Below the pieces are notes generated by a model. The model searched no databases and had not been told where the DNA came from. It saw only the letters and a program-made list of their open reading frames with translations. DNA of 13,115 bases, taken from positions 1 through 13,115 of the forward strand of contig JAPUIL010000828.1 of assembly GCA_027297085.1 (NCBI GenBank), written 5' to 3'. Position numbers and translations under genes: made by a program. This DNA is from Verrucomicrobiota bacterium. GTDB taxonomy: Bacteria > Verrucomicrobiota > Verrucomicrobiia > Opitutales > UBA2995. Below are positions 5,782 to 13,115 of this stretch, one piece after another (the first letter of the stretch is position 1; each line of letters begins with the position of its first letter).

Positions 5782-6828
5782 ATGAAATTTGGAATATTTG
5801 GAGGAAGTATGATCGCGCGCTTTCATGCTCAAGCCATACAGGCCATGGAAAGTTCAAACGTTGAGGCAATTTATGCGCGCAGGCAATCCGTGGCGGAGGA
5901 GTTGGCCAGTGAATTTGGCTGCAAGGCTTACTCGGACGCGGATGCCTTTTTTAACGAAAGCGGCATCGAAATTGTCACCATAGCAACACCTTCCGGAGCA
6001 CACCTCGAGCCTGCCCTCCAAGCGGCCGCTGCCGGCAAGCACATCATTTGTGAAAAACCTCTCGAAATTTCCACGGAGCGCGTAGATAGAATGATCGAAG
6101 CGACTGACAAGGCAGGGGTAACTTTGTCCGGCATTTTTAACCGGAGATTCAACCCGGCAGTGAAGGCCTTCAAGGCGGCTATTGAGCAGAACCGTTTTGG
6201 CAACATAGCCTTGGCCGGTGCATCGATTCGTTGGTACCGGGATCCTGAATACTACGCTTCCAGCAATTGGAGAGGCACCTGGCGATGGGATGGTGGAGGC
6301 GCCCTGAGGAACCAAGGCATTCATGCCATCGACCAACTGCTCTACCTGGCTGGACCCGTAAAAAAAGTAGCAGCGTCCACGACCCGGTCCACACACAAGG
6401 GCATCGAAGTGGAAGATACGGCTGTAGCACTACTGGAATTTGAGAACGGTGCGCGGGGAATTATAGAAGGCTCCACCGCCTGCTGGTCGGAGTCGGGAAA
6501 TCCAGCTGAAATCTATGTCAACGGCGACCAGGGATCGGTCATTCTAGCAGACGGTGGATTTCGCCAGTGGGAATTTCGTGAGTCTTCACCTGAAGACAGC
6601 CACATTCTGGAGAACCTCATGCGTAATCCAAAAACAAGCGGAATGGGATCGAATGATCCTAAAGCGATTAGCGCCGAAGGACACACGCGCAACTTCGAAG
6701 ACGTTGTTTCCGCAATTCAAAAGGGTAAAAGCCCTTCGGTAGATGGACGCGAGGCAAGAAAAGCGATAGAACTTATTAGCGCAATTTACAAAAGCGCACA
6801 ATCAAACGGACAACCCATTACACTCTAA
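5782..6828 (+). CDS. Gfo/Idh/MocA-family oxidoreductase (cytoplasmic)
   Basis: This is a 348-residue protein of standard family length without a signal peptide. The N-terminal Rossmann fold begins at once with KFGIFGGSMIARFHAQAI (GxGxxA-like glycine motif, about 2-19). Then come IVTIATPSGAHLEPA and the EKP motif at 91-93. The C-terminal domain has RRFNPAVKAFK and RWYRDPEYYASSNWRGTW, followed by GGGALRNQGIHAIDQLLYLAG, with H181 and D184 in the usual active-site H-x-x-D arrangement. This sequence style is frequent among dehydrogenases acting on inositol, N-acetyl-sugar or related substrates, with NAD(P) as cofactor. Three bases separate it from the next family member, so the two are almost certainly co-transcribed. 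The ATG at 5782 has only a weak upstream ribosome-binding match. Confidence 0.9.
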   Translation: MKFGIFGGSMIARFHAQAIQAMESSNVEAIYARRQSVAEELASEFGCKAYSDADAFFNESGIEIVTIATPSGAHLEPALQAAAAGKHIICEKPLEISTERVDRMIEATDKAGVTLSGIFNRRFNPAVKAFKAAIEQNRFGNIALAGASIRWYRDPEYYASSNWRGTWRWDGGGALRNQGIHAIDQLLYLAGPVKKVAASTTRSTHKGIEVEDTAVALLEFENGARGIIEGSTACWSESGNPAEIYVNGDQGSVILADGGFRQWEFRESSPEDSHILENLMRNPKTSGMGSNDPKAISAEGHTRNFEDVVSAIQKGKSPSVDGREARKAIELISAIYKSAQSNGQPITL

Positions 6829-6831
6829 ATT

Positions 6832-7914
6832 ATGAGCCAAGCAGCAGACGGCATGAATTACGATCCACAAGGGCAGGCAAAAGCCGTGGTGGATAAAGGT
6901 GAGTTTCCATTCGCAGTAGCCTATCTGGATCATGGCCACATTAATGGCATGACTGGGGCACTTCAAAACGCGGGGGGTGACTTGCGCACCATATACGATA
7001 CCGATCCTCAAAGGGCCGCACATTTTAAATCTCAATTTCCGGATGTTGAAATAGTGGATGACTTTAACCGGATTCTGGACGATCCAGCCATCAAAATGGT
7101 TGCGGCGGCGGCTATTCCAAATGAGCGCTGCGGAATCGGTCTCCAAGTATTGGATGCCGGCAAAGACTATTTTTCTGATAAGGCTCCCTTCACATCTCTC
7201 GATCAATTGGCTCAAGCCCGACAAAGGGTCCAAAAGACTGGTCAAAAATATATGGTCTACTTCAGCGAGCGGCTCCATAACGCCCCAACCTATTGCGCCG
7301 GTGAACTGGTTCGGCAGGGTGCCATTGGTAAATTGATTCAGATCCTGGTTACCGCTCCGCATCGGCTAAGTAAGGACAAGCGGCCAGATTGGTTTTTTGA
7401 TAAGAGCCGTTATGGAGGAATCCTTACCGATATTGGCTGCCACCAGTTTGAGCAATTTCTATATTACGGCAAAACGACCAAAGCGGAGGTTAATTTTGCC
7501 CGAGTGGAAAACTTCAACAATCCAGACCAACCCGGCTTGGAAGATTTCGGGGAAACTTCCTTAACATTAGATACAGGCGTTTCATGCTACTGCCGTATCG
7601 ATTGGTTTACTCCAGATGCAGCTAGAGCCTGGGGAGATGGCCGCCTATTCGCTTTGGGAACCGAAGGGTATATTGAAGTGCGAAAATACCTGGATGTAGG
7701 ACACCCCGGCAACCAACCCAGCGTCTTCCTGGTTAATCATGAAGAGGAACGGGTAATCACTTTCGAGGGGCCTCAGAATTTTCCATTTTTCGGCGAACTG
7801 ATTCTCGACTGCTTAAACCGCACTGAAAATGCCATGTCACAGGAACATGCATTCAGCTCGGCAGAACTTTCGTTGCTGGCTCAACAGATGGCGGACGGAA
7901 AACTTATACCTTAA
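6832..7914 (+). CDS. Variant Gfo/Idh/MocA-family oxidoreductase (DKAP type)
   Basis: This 360-residue protein starts three bases after the preceding family member stops. The nucleotide-binding loop is atypical: AYLDHGHINGM (about 30-40) replaces the glycine-rich GxGxxG. The EKP motif appears as DKAP at 116-119, which keeps the lysine. The C-terminal domain retains GGILTDIGCHQFEQFLYY with D200 and H204 at the active-site positions. Residues 1-22 are a non-hydrophobic extension, not a signal peptide; an alternative ATG at 6853 would remove seven residues, and neither start has a good ribosome-binding site. A dehydrogenase or reductase on a sugar-like substrate is likely. The variant loop leaves NAD(P) binding less certain. 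Its stop shares TTAA with the stop of the opposing secretion-ATPase gene. Confidence 0.82.
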   Translation: MSQAADGMNYDPQGQAKAVVDKGEFPFAVAYLDHGHINGMTGALQNAGGDLRTIYDTDPQRAAHFKSQFPDVEIVDDFNRILDDPAIKMVAAAAIPNERCGIGLQVLDAGKDYFSDKAPFTSLDQLAQARQRVQKTGQKYMVYFSERLHNAPTYCAGELVRQGAIGKLIQILVTAPHRLSKDKRPDWFFDKSRYGGILTDIGCHQFEQFLYYGKTTKAEVNFARVENFNNPDQPGLEDFGETSLTLDTGVSCYCRIDWFTPDAARAWGDGRLFALGTEGYIEVRKYLDVGHPGNQPSVFLVNHEEERVITFEGPQNFPFFGELILDCLNRTENAMSQEHAFSSAELSLLAQQMADGKLIP

Positions 7915-9785
7915 CACTTCCACTCTTGAGGAGTGTTTCGTTCGACTTCTTCGATAGTAGTCAATCCCAACAAGGCTTTCTTTAGCGCATCGTACCGGAG
8001 GGTTCGGTAACCGCCTAGAGCGGCTGCACGCGTCAGTTCCTGAACATTGCCTCGATCTGAAATCAGTGCCCGGATTTCATCGGACACTATCACGATTTCA
8101 TGGATTGCAATACGTCCCTTGTAAGCCTGAGGGGTTCCAGCTACTTGGGCCGTTGGCCGATAGAGAAGCAGATCTCCAATCTCGCTGGCATTTTCAAAGA
8201 AACTTCCCAGCACTTCTTGAGAAGGCCGGTAGGCCTCCTTATGATCTTCATCAAGGCGCGCGCAAAGTCGTTGCGATAGCACCGCATTAATGGAAGGAGC
8301 TACCATGTAGGGCTCGATTCCAATTTCCAAAAGGCGAGTAACCGCTTGAATCGCGTTATTGGTGTGCAGGGTGGCAAATACTAAGTGACCGGTAAGTGCT
8401 GCCTCTATGGCAATCTTGGCTGTTTCCAAGTCACGAATTTCACCAACCAGGATAATATCGGGATCCTGACGCAACAAGGAGCGAAGCAGCTCGGAAAAAC
8501 CCAGTTCGATAGAGTGGTTAACCTGAGATTGTGTCAGTCCCTCCAATGATATCTCTATGGGATCCTCAATTGTGGAAATATTTACTTCCGGCGTATTCAG
8601 TTCCTGCAAGGTGGCATACAAGGTAGTAGTCTTACCACTTCCGGTGGGTCCCGTCACAAATACGATGCCGTTCGGATTCCGGATTATCCTCCGCCACGGT
8701 GCCAATACATTTTGAGAAACCAGCATGTCTTCTAGTGATATGGCGCCTTTTCGACCGGTTGATCCCAGAATACGGATAACAATCTTGGACCCATAACTTG
8801 CTGGAATAAAGGACACACGAAACTCCGCCTTCATCATACCCAGAGGCATTTCAAAACGACCATCCTGCGGGAATCGTTTTTCGGCAATGTCGAGTTTGCA
8901 AAGTATTTTAATACGTGAAGCCACGGCCGGATGCAGAGACTTATTGATGCTCAGAATCTCCCGCAAACGTCCATCAATGCGGAAGCGTACCCGGCACCGG
9001 GTTTCCATGGGTTCGACATGAATATCAGAAGCGCCTTCCTTGATACCAAAATGTAATATAGAGTCTATGATGTTGGCCAACATTTCTGATTGGGCCAACT
9101 GTTCCAACTCAAGCTCGTCCAGGTCGTCCAAAACGCCTTTGTTCTGCTCCTGAAATCGCTTGATGTACGAATTCACATCTTCCTCGGATGCATAATGGAT
9201 CTCAATGGCGTCACGAATTTCGGAAGGAAATCCAAAGATGGGGCTTATATCGTGTCCACAGATAAACTTCAAACGACGAAGCAACTGTTCGTCCGTTGGA
9301 ACGGATGTTGAAATAGTTAGAACATTGTTGAGAAAATACAGCGGCAATATTTGGGCCTTCCGGGCAATCTCTTCTGGAATCAACCTCAACGCTTCGTCGG
9401 TTATGATGGACTGAATAGGATCGAGATAAGCGACACCTAATTTATTTGCCCAGAGCTCACCGGCTTGGCGTTTTCCAACCAAACCCTTTATCACGGTGTC
9501 TTCGACGCCATTTAAGGAATCAGTCTCAAGGTACTCCTTAAGAATTATCCGATTCTCCTCAGGTATCGAAGGGTCTACGATATTGATCAGTTCTTCAAAA
9601 GTCTTCTTCTCCGTTGAACGAGACGCTTTCTTGTGCAATTTCTTGCGAAACAATTGTTCGATCTCGAGGCGATCGATCCGCTCCTTACCTATGACATTGT
9701 TTTCACGTTCGTAGTCGGCGCCAGTTTTAAGTTCATCAAAATCGTAGAGAACGATTCGCGATTCCTGTATTTTATTAGGAGGCAT
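7911..9785 (-). CDS. GspE/PilB-type secretion or pilus assembly ATPase
   Basis: This 624-residue hexameric ATPase would drive pilin or pseudopilin assembly at the inner membrane. Domains in order: a charged extension of about 100 residues without a recognised fold; a MshEN/T2SSE_N-like domain (about 100-200, KLGVAYLDPI...LRLIPEEIARK); a linker; then the ATPase domain. The ATPase domain has Walker A GPTGSGKTT (379-387), the Asp box TIEDPIE (405-411), Walker B DIILVGEIRD (443-452) and the His box TGHLVFATLHTNN (465-477). The arginine-rich N2 part is present (SDIHVEP, CRVRFRIDGRLRE). In most family members four cysteines after QRL bind zinc; here only one cysteine lies there (QRLCARL, 508) and the second pair is replaced by AQVAGTPQAYKGR, so the zinc site is lost. 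It lies 36 bases downstream of a response-regulator gene, very likely in one operon. A GspF-type gene lies upstream. Confidence 0.9.
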   Translation of the reverse strand: MPPNKIQESRIVLYDFDELKTGADYERENNVIGKERIDRLEIEQLFRKKLHKKASRSTEKKTFEELINIVDPSIPEENRIILKEYLETDSLNGVEDTVIKGLVGKRQAGELWANKLGVAYLDPIQSIITDEALRLIPEEIARKAQILPLYFLNNVLTISTSVPTDEQLLRRLKFICGHDISPIFGFPSEIRDAIEIHYASEEDVNSYIKRFQEQNKGVLDDLDELELEQLAQSEMLANIIDSILHFGIKEGASDIHVEPMETRCRVRFRIDGRLREILSINKSLHPAVASRIKILCKLDIAEKRFPQDGRFEMPLGMMKAEFRVSFIPASYGSKIVIRILGSTGRKGAISLEDMLVSQNVLAPWRRIIRNPNGIVFVTGPTGSGKTTTLYATLQELNTPEVNISTIEDPIEISLEGLTQSQVNHSIELGFSELLRSLLRQDPDIILVGEIRDLETAKIAIEAALTGHLVFATLHTNNAIQAVTRLLEIGIEPYMVAPSINAVLSQRLCARLDEDHKEAYRPSQEVLGSFFENASEIGDLLLYRPTAQVAGTPQAYKGRIAIHEIVIVSDEIRALISDRGNVQELTRAAALGGYRTLRYDALKKALLGLTTIEEVERNTPQEWKC

Positions 9786-9821
9786 GTCTCAGATGAGTTG
9801 GAGTTTCACAAGAGGCACTGA

Positions 9822-10205
9822 TCAGCCAGCAAAGACGCGCTCGAACACTTCGGTCAGAGTCATTTGCATTTCGCCGATCGGAGTATCTTTTCGGATGAAG
9901 TAAGTCGCACCAGCTTTAAGGCTCTGGTCGACGGCATTCCTCGTACTCAGCGAAGTTAGCATGATAATCACCGCACTCGGATCTGCCTTGAGAATACGTT
10001 CCATGGCATCCAGCCCGTTCATTTCGGGCATATTGATATCCATCATAACCACATCTGTGGGGTTGCTGCCATAGGAATTGCAGGCTTCCACCCCATTATT
10101 GGCTTCCCGGATATTGGGGATACCCATTAGTTCAAACACTTTGCGAAACATCAATCGGATGTGAGCTTCGTCTTCGACCAAAAGCACGGATTCTGGCAAT
10201 TTCAT
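9822..10205 (-). CDS. Stand-alone CheY-like response regulator
   Basis: This 127-residue protein is a receiver domain only, with no output domain. All phosphotransfer residues are visible: acidic pair E11-D12, phospho-acceptor D56 (VVMMDINMPEMNG), T84 (IIMLTS) and K106 (YFIRKD). Such single-domain regulators signal by protein contact, as CheY does at the flagellar motor or PilG/PilH do for type IV pili. The gene is 36 bases upstream of the GspE/PilB-type ATPase on the same strand, so the natural inference is that phosphorylation tunes the secretion or pilus machine. No histidine kinase is present in the window. The start ATG at 10205 is preceded by a weak GAG-type ribosome site (CTCGAGTATT). 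Confidence 0.9.
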   Translation of the reverse strand: MKLPESVLLVEDEAHIRLMFRKVFELMGIPNIREANNGVEACNSYGSNPTDVVMMDINMPEMNGLDAMERILKADPSAVIIMLTSLSTRNAVDQSLKAGATYFIRKDTPIGEMQMTLTEVFERVFAG

Positions 10206-10269
10206 AATACTCGAGTTTAGAATGGATTTTGGATGTCCCAGGCAGAAATTTAACAGTTCCTGCGGGGAG

Positions 10270-10294
10270 AATGGTGATAAGATAAATCACCGTT
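10270..10294. other. Hairpin between aldo/keto reductase and regulator genes
   Basis: GGTGAT (10273-10278) pairs with ATCACC (10286-10291) around a 7-base loop. The stem extends by three further pairs, AAT with GTT, one of them wobble. It lies 65 bases upstream of the response-regulator start. On the minus strand it is followed by CTCC rather than U's, so an operator, attenuator or RNA-processing element is as likely as a terminator. Confidence 0.35.
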
Positions 10295-10397
10295 TTATAT
10301 GGGGTAATTCGCCTGTCCCACCAATTCCTCTAAGCAGAACTTTTTATCAATCTTTTCACAGAAACACCCTCTTTCCAGGCCGGTTCTAGCAAGAATG

Positions 10398-11351
10398 CTA
10401 ATTACAGGTCGCTCGTTCAACTCGTCCGAATATAGACTTCAACCGAGCCAAGACATGATTGGGAAGTGGCGGACGGTTCAGGGAGGCAGCATTCGAACGC
10501 AGGTGTTCCGGGTTACCGGTACCGCTCAAAACAATCGGTGATCCAGAAACATGTGCGCAAAAACGATACGCCGCATCGGTTAGGCTCTCAGCAACCTCCG
10601 GGCGAAGCAGAAAACCTATTGGATCTTCTGCGGATTCGATTTCGGCGGGATCTACTTCACCTATCTCGATCAGATTGGCTATTAAAGCCTTTAAACCGCC
10701 CTGATTAACCAACGCTTTTCGAACAGCGAACATGATCTGAATTCCCAAATTTTTATCAAGCGCCGCAGGAAAAATGGTTCTTAAAGCCGATTGATTCACA
10801 ATATTGAGGCCGACCATTATCACATCCCATACACTGTCCCGAACGGCAAGTTTAAGCATCTCATGAGTTGGGTCGTTGCCAAATACTTCTGTGATTCCCA
10901 AAAAACGAATTTTCCCCTGGTCCTGGAATTTCATCAACCATTCCGCATAAGTGTCGTGCGCCAGCGCATAGTGGGAAGCGGCAACACAATGCAAGTTGTA
11001 GATATCGATAGAGTCAGTTTTTAGATGCTTCAGGCTTTGATGCAGGTTCTTCTCAAAATAGCGTTTATCCTTCCATCGGCCTAATCTGGACGGATTGGGA
11101 AGACTAACCTTGGTCGATAAAATATACTGATCACGATTAACACCATTCAGGGCCTTACCTACAATTCCTTCCGTGCCATAAGTCGGTGCCGTATCAATAA
11201 AATTGATCCCTTCATCAAGGGCGGTACGCACCACCCGAATCGAATCTGATTCCGAATTCCCATAAGCCTGGCCTAGGCGACTGTTCCCACCGCAACCAAG
11301 TCCCATCACACTGGTTTCGAGTTGGGTCCTTCCGAGAATTCGTCGATTCAT
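10398..11351 (-). CDS. Aldo/keto reductase
   Basis: This 317-residue protein is an NADPH-dependent (beta/alpha)8-barrel oxidoreductase. It opens with NRRILGRTQLETSVMGLGCGG, typical of the AKR group that includes pyridoxal, L-galactose and D-threo-aldose dehydrogenases. The catalytic tetrad is visible: D53 (NFIDTAP), Y58 (TYG), K81 (ILSTKVSLP) and H121 (IYNLHCV). FLGITEVFG replaces the more common GvSn. The C-terminal nucleotide-phosphate region is present (SPIVLSGTGNPEHLRSNAASL). The gene is 126 bases downstream of the oxoamine-synthase gene on the same strand and 192 bases upstream of the response-regulator gene. The substrate is unknown. Reduction of a ketone or aldehyde made by its neighbour is possible but speculative. 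Confidence 0.87.
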   Translation of the reverse strand: MNRRILGRTQLETSVMGLGCGGNSRLGQAYGNSESDSIRVVRTALDEGINFIDTAPTYGTEGIVGKALNGVNRDQYILSTKVSLPNPSRLGRWKDKRYFEKNLHQSLKHLKTDSIDIYNLHCVAASHYALAHDTYAEWLMKFQDQGKIRFLGITEVFGNDPTHEMLKLAVRDSVWDVIMVGLNIVNQSALRTIFPAALDKNLGIQIMFAVRKALVNQGGLKALIANLIEIGEVDPAEIESAEDPIGFLLRPEVAESLTDAAYRFCAHVSGSPIVLSGTGNPEHLRSNAASLNRPPLPNHVLARLKSIFGRVERATCN

Positions 11352-11477
11352 CTTAACCCAAGTGTTTCAAAAAATATAGATGTGATTCAGAGTACTTGTC
11401 TCGGCACATGTCCAGCAAAGCCTCAGCGAAGCAGGAAGCCCTTATGCGACGACGGAAGACGCAGTTTGCAAAACACA

Positions 11478-12683
11478 TCACCTTAATGCCTTGGAAGCAT
11501 GTGTAACAGCTTCTTCGATACGCTGCATATCATCCTCCGAAAAACTAGCTGACATAGCGGTGCGAATCAGGTCCTTGCCGGGCGGAACACCGGGGGGAAT
11601 AATCAAATTTGCATACACACCTTTTTCCTTGAGCCGCTCGGCAAAAAAATAGGCGCGCTCTTTGTTGCCCGCAACGATGGGTACCGCCGGTGTCTGACTA
11701 TCCCAATAATCGAGGCCCAGATCACTCAGCAATGCGTGGTATCGGCGCGTGTTCTTCCACAGACGCTCCAAATGCCCGGGTTCCTGCCGATGAATCTCCA
11801 GAGCCTTTCCGGCAATGGCTACCTGGGTTGGATTAATGGCAGCCGAAAAAATAGTCTGCTTGGAGTAGGTCCTTAAAAAATCGATTACTTCCTGATCGCC
11901 AGCGACAAACCCACCCGTACTGGCGAGAGACTTCGAGAAGCTGCCGCAAATGATATCCACAGAATCCTGCACACCAAAATGCTCTGCAGTTCCCCGGCCA
12001 TGACTTCCCATCACTCCAAATCCGTGAGCATCGTCCAAAACAATGAAACAGTCATGCCGCTGACCAATCTCCACAAATTTATCCAAGGGACACACATGCC
12101 CTTCCATTGAGTAGACTCCTTCTGTCACGATCATTTTCTTACGATCGGCTTTCACGAAAGAAAGCTCTTCCTCCAGACTCGCCGGACTGTTGTGGCCAAA
12201 CTTTTCAATACTGGCCATGGAAAGTCTCACACCTTCCCACAGACTGGAGTGCACGTTGCGATCTATCAGAACCACATCGCCCTTCCCTACAAAACAAGAA
12301 ACGGAGGCTACACAGGATAAATATCCAGCCGAATGCACGTGACAGGCTTCCTTACCAAGAAAGTCAGCGAGTTGCTCTTCAATTTCACGATGGTAGTATC
12401 GGCTTCCATTGGCGAATCGGGATCCCGTAGGACTCGTTCCCCAAACATCTAAAACTTGCCGGGCAGCTTCCTTCACTCGTGGGTCATATCCCAATCCAAG
12501 GTAATCGTTACTGGAAAGCATGAGGTACTTCTTACCATCCAGCCATACTTTGTTTCCGTCCTGTTTCTCAAACGCATTATACCACAAGTCGTGTTTCACG
12601 CGGAGCTTGGTCAACTCATCCGCAAAAATACGCTTTTTGATAGCGCTAACAAAACCGGTTTTCATGTTGCTAAAGGGCTGCAT
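11478..12683 (-). CDS. Alpha-oxoamine synthase, serine-palmitoyltransferase-like
   Basis: This 401-residue PLP enzyme of the family holding serine palmitoyltransferase, KBL, BioF, ALA synthase and CqsA condenses an amino acid with an acyl-CoA or acyl-ACP, releasing CO2 to give an amino-ketone. Visible motifs: SSNDYLGL (58-65), GTSPTGSRFANGS (82-94), PLP-stacking H145 (DRNVHSS), TEGVYSMEGH, D217/H220 (VLDDAHGFGV) and the Schiff-base lysine K251 (GSFSKSLASTGGF). The C-terminus with ERLWKNTRRYHALL and IIPPGVPPGKDLIRTAMSAS most resembles bacterial sphingolipid-type synthases. The length suits a soluble homodimer. The start ATG is supported by GTGAGG seven bases upstream, one of the few good ribosome sites in the window. 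It is 54 bases downstream of the GspF-type gene. The exact substrate pair (serine versus glycine/alanine) cannot be read with confidence. Confidence 0.85.
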   Translation of the reverse strand: MQPFSNMKTGFVSAIKKRIFADELTKLRVKHDLWYNAFEKQDGNKVWLDGKKYLMLSSNDYLGLGYDPRVKEAARQVLDVWGTSPTGSRFANGSRYYHREIEEQLADFLGKEACHVHSAGYLSCVASVSCFVGKGDVVLIDRNVHSSLWEGVRLSMASIEKFGHNSPASLEEELSFVKADRKKMIVTEGVYSMEGHVCPLDKFVEIGQRHDCFIVLDDAHGFGVMGSHGRGTAEHFGVQDSVDIICGSFSKSLASTGGFVAGDQEVIDFLRTYSKQTIFSAAINPTQVAIAGKALEIHRQEPGHLERLWKNTRRYHALLSDLGLDYWDSQTPAVPIVAGNKERAYFFAERLKEKGVYANLIIPPGVPPGKDLIRTAMSASFSEDDMQRIEEAVTHASKALR

Positions 12684-12737
12684 AAAGCATCCTCACAATG
12701 GTAAATTCACCCGCACGATCAAGGTAAGTTTTAAAAA

Positions 12738-13115
12738 CTAATGACCCAAATTCTGACTTACTCCAAACACCGCGGCAACGATGCCGAAAGCAATCATAGC
12801 TACAAAAAGAAATGCGAACAGCAGCGCTCCGAGTGATATGACGGCGGTTAACGTAGTGAAAATTTGCCCAAGTCTTTTTTGAAAAATCCGTGTGACTTCA
12901 TAAAAACTGGGCACCAGGTTCCCGGTGTTTTCCCCTACAGCAATCAGGTCGATCATGATCTCGGGCAAATGACCCATATTTTCAAGAGCCTTTGAAACGG
13001 CAGTTCCCTCCAGCACTCTCTGTCGTGCACTTTTGAATGCCCGGGCGATGCAACCATTGGTTATGGTTCGCTCAGTCAGTTTAAAGGCCTCGACCGTCGT
13101 AACACCATTTTCAAG
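12738..13115 (-). CDS. GspF/PilC-type inner-membrane platform protein (partial)
   Basis: Only the C-terminal 125 residues are in the window; the frame is open to the right edge. It reads LENGVTTVEAFKLTERTI...AFKSARQRVLEGTAVSKALE, then PEIMIDLIAVGENTGNLVPSFYEVTRIF, the second T2SSF domain of the family with its conserved glycine-glutamate stretch (VGE.TG.L). A long terminal hydrophobic segment follows (TTLTAVISLGALLFAFLFVAMIAFGIVAAVFGV). GspF/PilC proteins sit in the inner membrane and couple the GspE/PilB ATPase to pilin assembly. The GTG at 13016 is an internal codon, not the start, since family similarity continues upstream. It heads the leftward block that later contains the matching ATPase. 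Confidence 0.88.
   Translation of the reverse strand, partial: LENGVTTVEAFKLTERTITNGCIARAFKSARQRVLEGTAVSKALENMGHLPEIMIDLIAVGENTGNLVPSFYEVTRIFQKRLGQIFTTLTAVISLGALLFAFLFVAMIAFGIVAAVFGVSQNLGH

Noticed and set aside
6802..7362. 186-codon minus-strand ORF opposite the third oxidoreductase
   Set aside because: It overlaps two motif-rich plus-strand genes and has no domain features.
1702..10790. GTTCTTAAAG occurring three times (near 1702, 3350 and 10780)
   Set aside because: One copy lies inside the aldo/keto reductase coding sequence, the flanks differ, and the word is short, so chance is the simplest explanation.
12107..12430. 107-codon plus-strand ORF opposite the oxoamine synthase
   Set aside because: It is antisense to a catalytic domain with all expected residues and has no independent support.

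Overview
The window most resembles a Verrucomicrobia (Opitutae-like) chromosome. Reasons: an ECF sigma factor followed by a membrane protein of the 'DPELRAWFAEQ' type that I associate with that phylum, a dense group of Gfo/Idh/MocA oxidoreductases, an aldo/keto reductase, roughly half G+C, and few clear Shine-Dalgarno sequences. This taxonomic call is an inference from protein style. No rRNA, tRNA, CRISPR array or intact insertion sequence was seen.

Layout from left to right. Positions 1-332 hold no intact gene but contain a degenerate repeat and two hairpins. Positions 333-1455 (minus) carry two small exported or membrane proteins: an OB-fold (tRNA_anti-like) protein and, downstream of it, a YceI-family protein. 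Positions 1803-3081 (minus) are an ECF sigma factor translationally coupled to a single-pass membrane anti-sigma-like protein. Diverging from it, positions 3371-3994 (plus) encode an exported chalcone-isomerase-like protein. Positions 3995-4305 hold a second copy of the left-end repeat, inside what looks like a decayed coding region.

Positions 4306-7914 form a Gfo/Idh/MocA cluster. A Tat-signal-bearing member reads leftward, and a tightly spaced pair (5782-6828, 6832-7914) reads rightward. Together they suggest NAD(P)-dependent oxidation, reduction or epimerisation of a sugar or cyclitol, but the substrate cannot be read from the sequence. The rightward pair ends tail-to-tail with the next block, sharing the four bases TTAA.

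Positions 7911-13115 (minus) read in transcription order: GspF/PilC-type membrane platform protein (cut by the window edge), serine-palmitoyltransferase-like alpha-oxoamine synthase, aldo/keto reductase, stand-alone CheY-like response regulator, and GspE/PilB-type assembly ATPase. The ATPase, regulator and platform protein fit a type II secretion or type IV pilus machine. The two metabolic enzymes between them are the oddest feature of the neighbourhood. The ATPase also lacks the usual zinc-binding tetracysteine and has an N-terminal extension of about 100 residues.

No clearly new multi-gene system is demonstrated. The best leads are the two-copy repeat with a coding signature, the secretion/lipid-enzyme block, and the anti-sigma protein without a zinc motif.
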